A stretch of 64,000 nt of DNA from Myxococcales bacterium (GTDB taxonomy: Bacteria; Myxococcota; Myxococcia; Myxococcales; Myxococcaceae), in assembly GCA_030681895.1 (NCBI GenBank), contig JAUXRI010000037.1:1-64000 (forward strand), written 5' to 3'. Below the pieces are notes generated by a model. It saw only the letters and a list, made by a program, of their open reading frames with translations, had not been told where the DNA came from and searched no databases. The first letter of the stretch is position 1; each line of letters begins with the position of its first letter. A program made the translations under genes and the position numbers. This document shows, one piece after another, positions 60,612 through 64,000 of the stretch.

Positions 60612-63425
60612 ATGCGCTGGTTCGTCGCCTGCCTCACGCTCGTCCTCGCCTGTACTCCTCCCGAGAAGGTCCCCTCGACTGACGGCCTCTACGGCTACTG
60701 GCGACCGGCTGACGGCGAGCAGACCGTCTTCGCGTTCGCTCCGCCAACCGACGCCGAGGAGCTCTTCAACCTCTCGGGCAACATGCTCGCGCCGCAGACG
60801 AAGCCGGTCTCGGCTGTCTACGTGAACGACGCTCTCGTTCAGCTTGCGACCTTCGAAGCGACGGCGACCGAGCTCAAGCAGACCGTCCTCGCAGACATGG
60901 CCAACCCGCCGGGCGCCGCGTTCTCGACCCGCATCTACGAGTTCGAGCGGGGCGTGAAGCTGGTGCTGGACTCGAAGGCGACGAACGGCCCGCGCCAGTG
61001 GGATGGCTACCCGTTCTGTCCGCGCTCCGGCAACTTCGGCTGGGGTTCGCTCGCCACCACGCCGTGCTCCAACGCGTTGGCCACTGGAGGCTCGATGGCC
61101 TTCGACAAACAAGGCCGGCTGTTCGCCTTCACGGGTGCTGCGCCGGGCGTCTCGCCGAGCGCGACGTGTCCTCCGACGCCGGCGTTGCTCGTCACCAACC
61201 GCGGCTGCGGCACGGCGCAGCTCGAGTCTCCCAACAGCCGGGTCTCGTCCACGCGCGTGTTCGACGACGACGCGTTGCGCATCGCGTACGTGGGTTACGA
61301 CAGCAGCCTGCGCGTTCGAGAACGGGCCGCCGGAGAGACGGCGTTCACCGAGACGACGCTGCTGCCGCTGACGAACCTGAGCGGTCTGCTCCTGCTCGAC
61401 CACGGTGGCCCGCTGTTGCTCACGAATGGGAGGACGACGACGGGCGCGATCCTCGCCTGGCGGAAGGACAGCACCGGCTGGAAGGAGGCGACGTTCAAGC
61501 CGAAGGCGAACGGGCAGCCGATCACGGTCTTCGGCACGGCGACGGTCGACCGCTCCGCGCGGCTGTGGATTGCGACGGGGACCGAGTTGCTCCACGAGGG
61601 TGACGCGAGCTTCGAGCCCGTGCCGGTGCCAGCCACCATCACGTCGCTGTACGTCGATCCCGAGAACGTGCTGCACGCGGCGATGATGAGCCCGCGAGGC
61701 CTCGAGTACGGCGTGCTCCGCGGGGCCGAGTGGGAGCGCCACGTGATGGACTCCACCGCCACCGGCGTCATCGTCACGCACGGCACGAAGCCGTACCGGG
61801 TGATGACGACGGTTCCGTTCCCGGACCCGTGGCTGACGCCGACGCTCCTCACGCTGCACGAAGACGGGCGGCTGGAGTCAGAGGTGACGGGCGGGCTGAA
61901 GAACTTCCTGCCGACCGTGAACTCGACCTTCTTCGCGGTCGGCCCGTCGGGAGAGATCGCCGCGTCGCTGACCGGAGAGAGCGTGATGACGCGTTCTCCG
62001 CGAGGCCGGCTGTACCCATCGCCGAAGAAGCTCGAGATCGTCGTCGAGGGACCGACGGTGAAGGTGACGTCGCTCGATGGCCGCATCTCGTGTGACGGCT
62101 CGTGCACGGTCGACGTGACGCTCGGAGATCGCATCGCCTTCGCCATCGAGAAGAAGCCCGGCGTGCTGGCGACGCTCCCGAGCTGCGATCGACCCGGACG
62201 GCTTCCCTCGGCGCCGTGCTTCTTCACCGTCGTGCCTGTGCTCGCCGGCACGCGCGAGACGAACCCGGTGTTCAAGGTGCTGACGCGGGCGACGCCGCTC
62301 CAGAGCGCGGTGGTGGCGAGCAACAACCAGGGGCTCTCGACGACCTTCGGCATCGCGGGAGACTGGGTCGCGGTCGGCATTCTGTTCTCTGGCAACGCGA
62401 CGACGTTCCAGCTCGACGACGTCACGATTCCCGTGACGGGGAGCTTTCAGAGCCTGGGCCTCGCGATGGTGAATCGATCGACGAAGAGCTCGCTGTTTCT
62501 CGCGCTCCCCTCGAGCGCGACCGTGGAGCGCGTGCAACCCGACGGGCGAGGTGGGCTGTGGGCGATCGTCTCGACGTCGAACCAGGCGGTACAGGTCGCG
62601 GGAGCCACGCTCGGTGCGTCGGGCTCGAACGTGTTGTCCTTCATTCACCTGACGGCGGCGGGAGCCATCGACACGAACGTGGTGCTCGGCTCGTTCCCTC
62701 GCGCGATGCCGGCGGGGTACCTGCGCCCAGCCATCGGCACGAACGGGAGCGCGGCGGTGGTGTTCAGTCGCGGCACGGCGCTCAGCCAGCTCGGCATCAC
62801 GGAGAGCAACGCGCTGGTTCGCGTCGACGCGGCTGGAGCGCGCACGGTGCACGGGTTCGCAGGCCCGCTCCTGTCGGGAGGCCCGCTGGCGATGGTGGAT
62901 GAGGGGCGCATCGCGTTTGCGACGAACGTTGGCGCCGACACCACCGTCTTCCAGTGGGCGAATGGTCAGCTCGCGCGTCTGGCGATTCCGGGAGCGACCG
63001 CCCAGGCGCTCCACGTCTCGTCGTCGGGGGTGGTGGCGGTGGCGCTGTCGACGGCGACGAGTCCGCTGACGGTCTCAGGGCGCATGGCGACGGGGCTGCG
63101 GCACGTGGTGCTGCTCGATGGAGCGCTCGCCGTCACGGCCACCTTCAGTCTGCCGGAGGCGACGACCGCGGCGTTCTCGTGGGGCGTGGGGCTGACCTCG
63201 CGAGGGGTGGCGTTTCTCTCAGACGGCCAGCTGCACTGGCTGGCGAACTCGACCCTCGAGCGCCTGCGGCCCGCGCTGCCGCTGCCGACCACCACCATGC
63301 GCATCTCGGGAGTGCCGGGCCCTGGAATGACGGTGGCCGACGACAGCGTGTGGCTGCTCGCTCGACCTGATGGAGACTTCGGCGTCACCGGCGCGACGGC
63401 CCTTGGGCAGCTGGGCCTGTTCTGA
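60612..63425 (+). CDS. Large lipoprotein, predicted beta-propeller/repeat surface protein
   Basis: This 937-residue lipoprotein has lipobox VLAC. The body is beta-rich with recurring motifs (DKQGRLFAFTG, DRSARLWIATG, DPENVLHAAM, GPSGEIAAS) of a propeller-like region (about 160-460), then a short Cys-containing module (DGRISCDGSCTVDVTLGDR near 500) and a C-terminal repeat region (LGASGSNVLSFIHLT, GRGGLWAIVSTSN). The middle module is a known repeat in myxobacterial surface proteins. I do not recognise a specific function. ATG 60612 is used. A hairpin at 63433-63467 follows. Confidence 0.72.
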   Translation: MRWFVACLTLVLACTPPEKVPSTDGLYGYWRPADGEQTVFAFAPPTDAEELFNLSGNMLAPQTKPVSAVYVNDALVQLATFEATATELKQTVLADMANPPGAAFSTRIYEFERGVKLVLDSKATNGPRQWDGYPFCPRSGNFGWGSLATTPCSNALATGGSMAFDKQGRLFAFTGAAPGVSPSATCPPTPALLVTNRGCGTAQLESPNSRVSSTRVFDDDALRIAYVGYDSSLRVRERAAGETAFTETTLLPLTNLSGLLLLDHGGPLLLTNGRTTTGAILAWRKDSTGWKEATFKPKANGQPITVFGTATVDRSARLWIATGTELLHEGDASFEPVPVPATITSLYVDPENVLHAAMMSPRGLEYGVLRGAEWERHVMDSTATGVIVTHGTKPYRVMTTVPFPDPWLTPTLLTLHEDGRLESEVTGGLKNFLPTVNSTFFAVGPSGEIAASLTGESVMTRSPRGRLYPSPKKLEIVVEGPTVKVTSLDGRISCDGSCTVDVTLGDRIAFAIEKKPGVLATLPSCDRPGRLPSAPCFFTVVPVLAGTRETNPVFKVLTRATPLQSAVVASNNQGLSTTFGIAGDWVAVGILFSGNATTFQLDDVTIPVTGSFQSLGLAMVNRSTKSSLFLALPSSATVERVQPDGRGGLWAIVSTSNQAVQVAGATLGASGSNVLSFIHLTAAGAIDTNVVLGSFPRAMPAGYLRPAIGTNGSAAVVFSRGTALSQLGITESNALVRVDAAGARTVHGFAGPLLSGGPLAMVDEGRIAFATNVGADTTVFQWANGQLARLAIPGATAQALHVSSSGVVAVALSTATSPLTVSGRMATGLRHVVLLDGALAVTATFSLPEATTAAFSWGVGLTSRGVAFLSDGQLHWLANSTLERLRPALPLPTTTMRISGVPGPGMTVADDSVWLLARPDGDFGVTGATALGQLGLF

Positions 63426-63432
63426 AAATCGG

Positions 63433-63467
63433 AACGGCCGGAAACCCCATGGGCTCCCGGCCGTTCA
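63433..63467. terminator. Bidirectional hairpin terminator
   Basis: Perfect 10-base arms GAACGGCCGG (63433-63442) and CCGGCCGTTC (63458-63467) with a 15-base loop lie between two convergent genes. They are 7 bases after the plus-strand stop and 26 bases beyond the minus-strand stop. On the minus strand the stem is followed by GATTTTCAG, a short T-run. Confidence 0.7.
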
Positions 63468-63493
63468 CGTGTCACCGACATGTCTCTTCGTCA

Positions 63494-64000
63494 TCAGGCC
63501 GCGATGGGGAGGACCGGCGGCTGAATGGCGGGCTGCTCGACCTTCGCCTCGATCTTCTTCTTCGCAACCTTGCGCTTCACCTTCACGCCCATGGTGGCGA
63601 GCACGGCGCGGCCCTGGGCGACGGAGCCCTGCAGGTTGAGGATCGCGGCGTCGAGCTCGCGCTGGGCGGTGACGAGGGCGGCTTCAGCGTTCTGGCTCGC
63701 GACATCGGCGGCGGTCAGGTCGCGGAGCAGGTGCGCGAGCCCATCGGCGAGCGGAGGGCCGTAGTTCGGCACGCGGCGAATCTCGGGCTCGAGGCGACGC
63801 GCGAGGCCGGCCTCGTCACCGCGGTCGACGACGGTGAAGTACTCGGTGCTGACGACGCCCCGAATGCCGCAGATGTTGACGCAGGCGACGTTGAGCATGC
63901 GCACGTGCTTGCTGAGCACCTCGAACTCGGTGGCGGCCTCATCGGCGACCTTCATCGCTGCCTGCTGCGCCGTCGCGGAGGTGACCGCGTGGGTCTCGAT
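63494..64000 (-). CDS. Helical protein of unknown function (5'-truncated by the window edge)
   Basis: The frame ends at 63494 and stays open to the right edge, so the true start lies outside. The 168 visible residues are helical: VADEAATEFEVLSKHVRML, then LADGLAHLLRDLTAADVASQNAEAALVTAQRELDAAILNLQG, then a basic segment (KVKRKVAKKKIEAKVEQP) and a hydrophobic Pro-rich end (PPVLPIAA). An ATG at 63955 could be an internal start. I recognise no family. It converges on the large lipoprotein gene with the hairpin between. Confidence 0.65.
   Translation of the reverse strand: METHAVTSATAQQAAMKVADEAATEFEVLSKHVRMLNVACVNICGIRGVVSTEYFTVVDRGDEAGLARRLEPEIRRVPNYGPPLADGLAHLLRDLTAADVASQNAEAALVTAQRELDAAILNLQGSVAQGRAVLATMGVKVKRKVAKKKIEAKVEQPAIQPPVLPIAA

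Overview
The window is GC-rich, tightly packed chromosomal DNA from a Gram-negative bacterium, most probably a member of the Myxococcota. The lineage call rests on a combination of gene types typical of that phylum: a CarF/TMEM189-type desaturase, a PilZ protein of the Myxococcus paralogous type, a DUF4388 (PATAN) protein, a Ser/Thr kinase with PEGA domains, a choice-of-anchor-L/MopE-like surface protein, and several lipoproteins with PDAG-rich or glycine-rich spacers. No insertion sequence, phage gene, CRISPR array or island of different base composition was seen. Genes commonly overlap by ATGA or GTGA, and convergent neighbours are often only 1-4 bases apart.

Layout. 1-5065: end of tamB, an Omp85-family (TamA/BamA) protein and a PlsC-like acyltransferase. 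5075-10482 (minus): GNAT, GT39-like membrane glycosyltransferase, class V aminotransferase, Ppx/GppA phosphatase and an Spns-like MFS transporter. 10610-12609: FabH-like synthase and a secreted esterase. 12611-15829 (minus): tolQ-tolR-tolA-tolB without pal. 15931-17931: a lipoprotein and murI. 17935-20352 (minus): carF, an E2-like CAT-fold protein lacking the catalytic His, and a secreted protein. 20381-24270: metallo-beta-lactamase hydrolase, membrane HExxH protein, DUF4328-like protein and a choice-of-anchor protein. 24294-31188: double cNMP-domain regulator, mobA, an unknown conserved protein, lytic transglycosylase, transketolase, DMT transporter and a small secreted protein.

31195-33426 (minus): three small related lipoproteins and a single-pass membrane protein. 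33565-35526: a fusion of three DsbA-like domains. 35595-40886: TusA-like protein, PilZ protein, ABC ATPase and permease, a penicillin-binding transpeptidase, and an ArsR/SRPBCC pair with a clear palindromic operator. 40971-50556: DUF4388 protein, glutaredoxin, aminotransferase, zinc-ribbon protein, CheB with an extra receiver domain, a large lipoprotein, a small charged protein and the PEGA kinase. 50565-54679: a CxxCH helical protein and the three-subunit transhydrogenase. 54683-57047 (minus): three membrane/lipid genes. 57139-57212: initiator tRNA with its own promoter and terminator hairpin. 57311-60445: LysR regulator and a three-gene membrane operon. 60612-64000: a very large lipoprotein and a truncated gene at the right edge.

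Most genes serve the envelope: outer-membrane assembly (TamB/Omp85, Tol), phospholipid and ether-lipid chemistry (PlsC-like proteins, CarF, FabH-like), peptidoglycan (MurI, lytic transglycosylase, transpeptidase), periplasmic thiol chemistry, and many surface lipoproteins. Around them sit signalling proteins (CheB-REC, PilZ, DUF4388, Ser/Thr kinase, cNMP) and central metabolism (transketolase, transhydrogenase, MobA). I see no single discrete new system. The best leads are the triple DsbA fusion, the CheB with a Glu-substituted second receiver, the carF neighbourhood, the CxxCH/helical-repeat protein and the trio of related lipoproteins.
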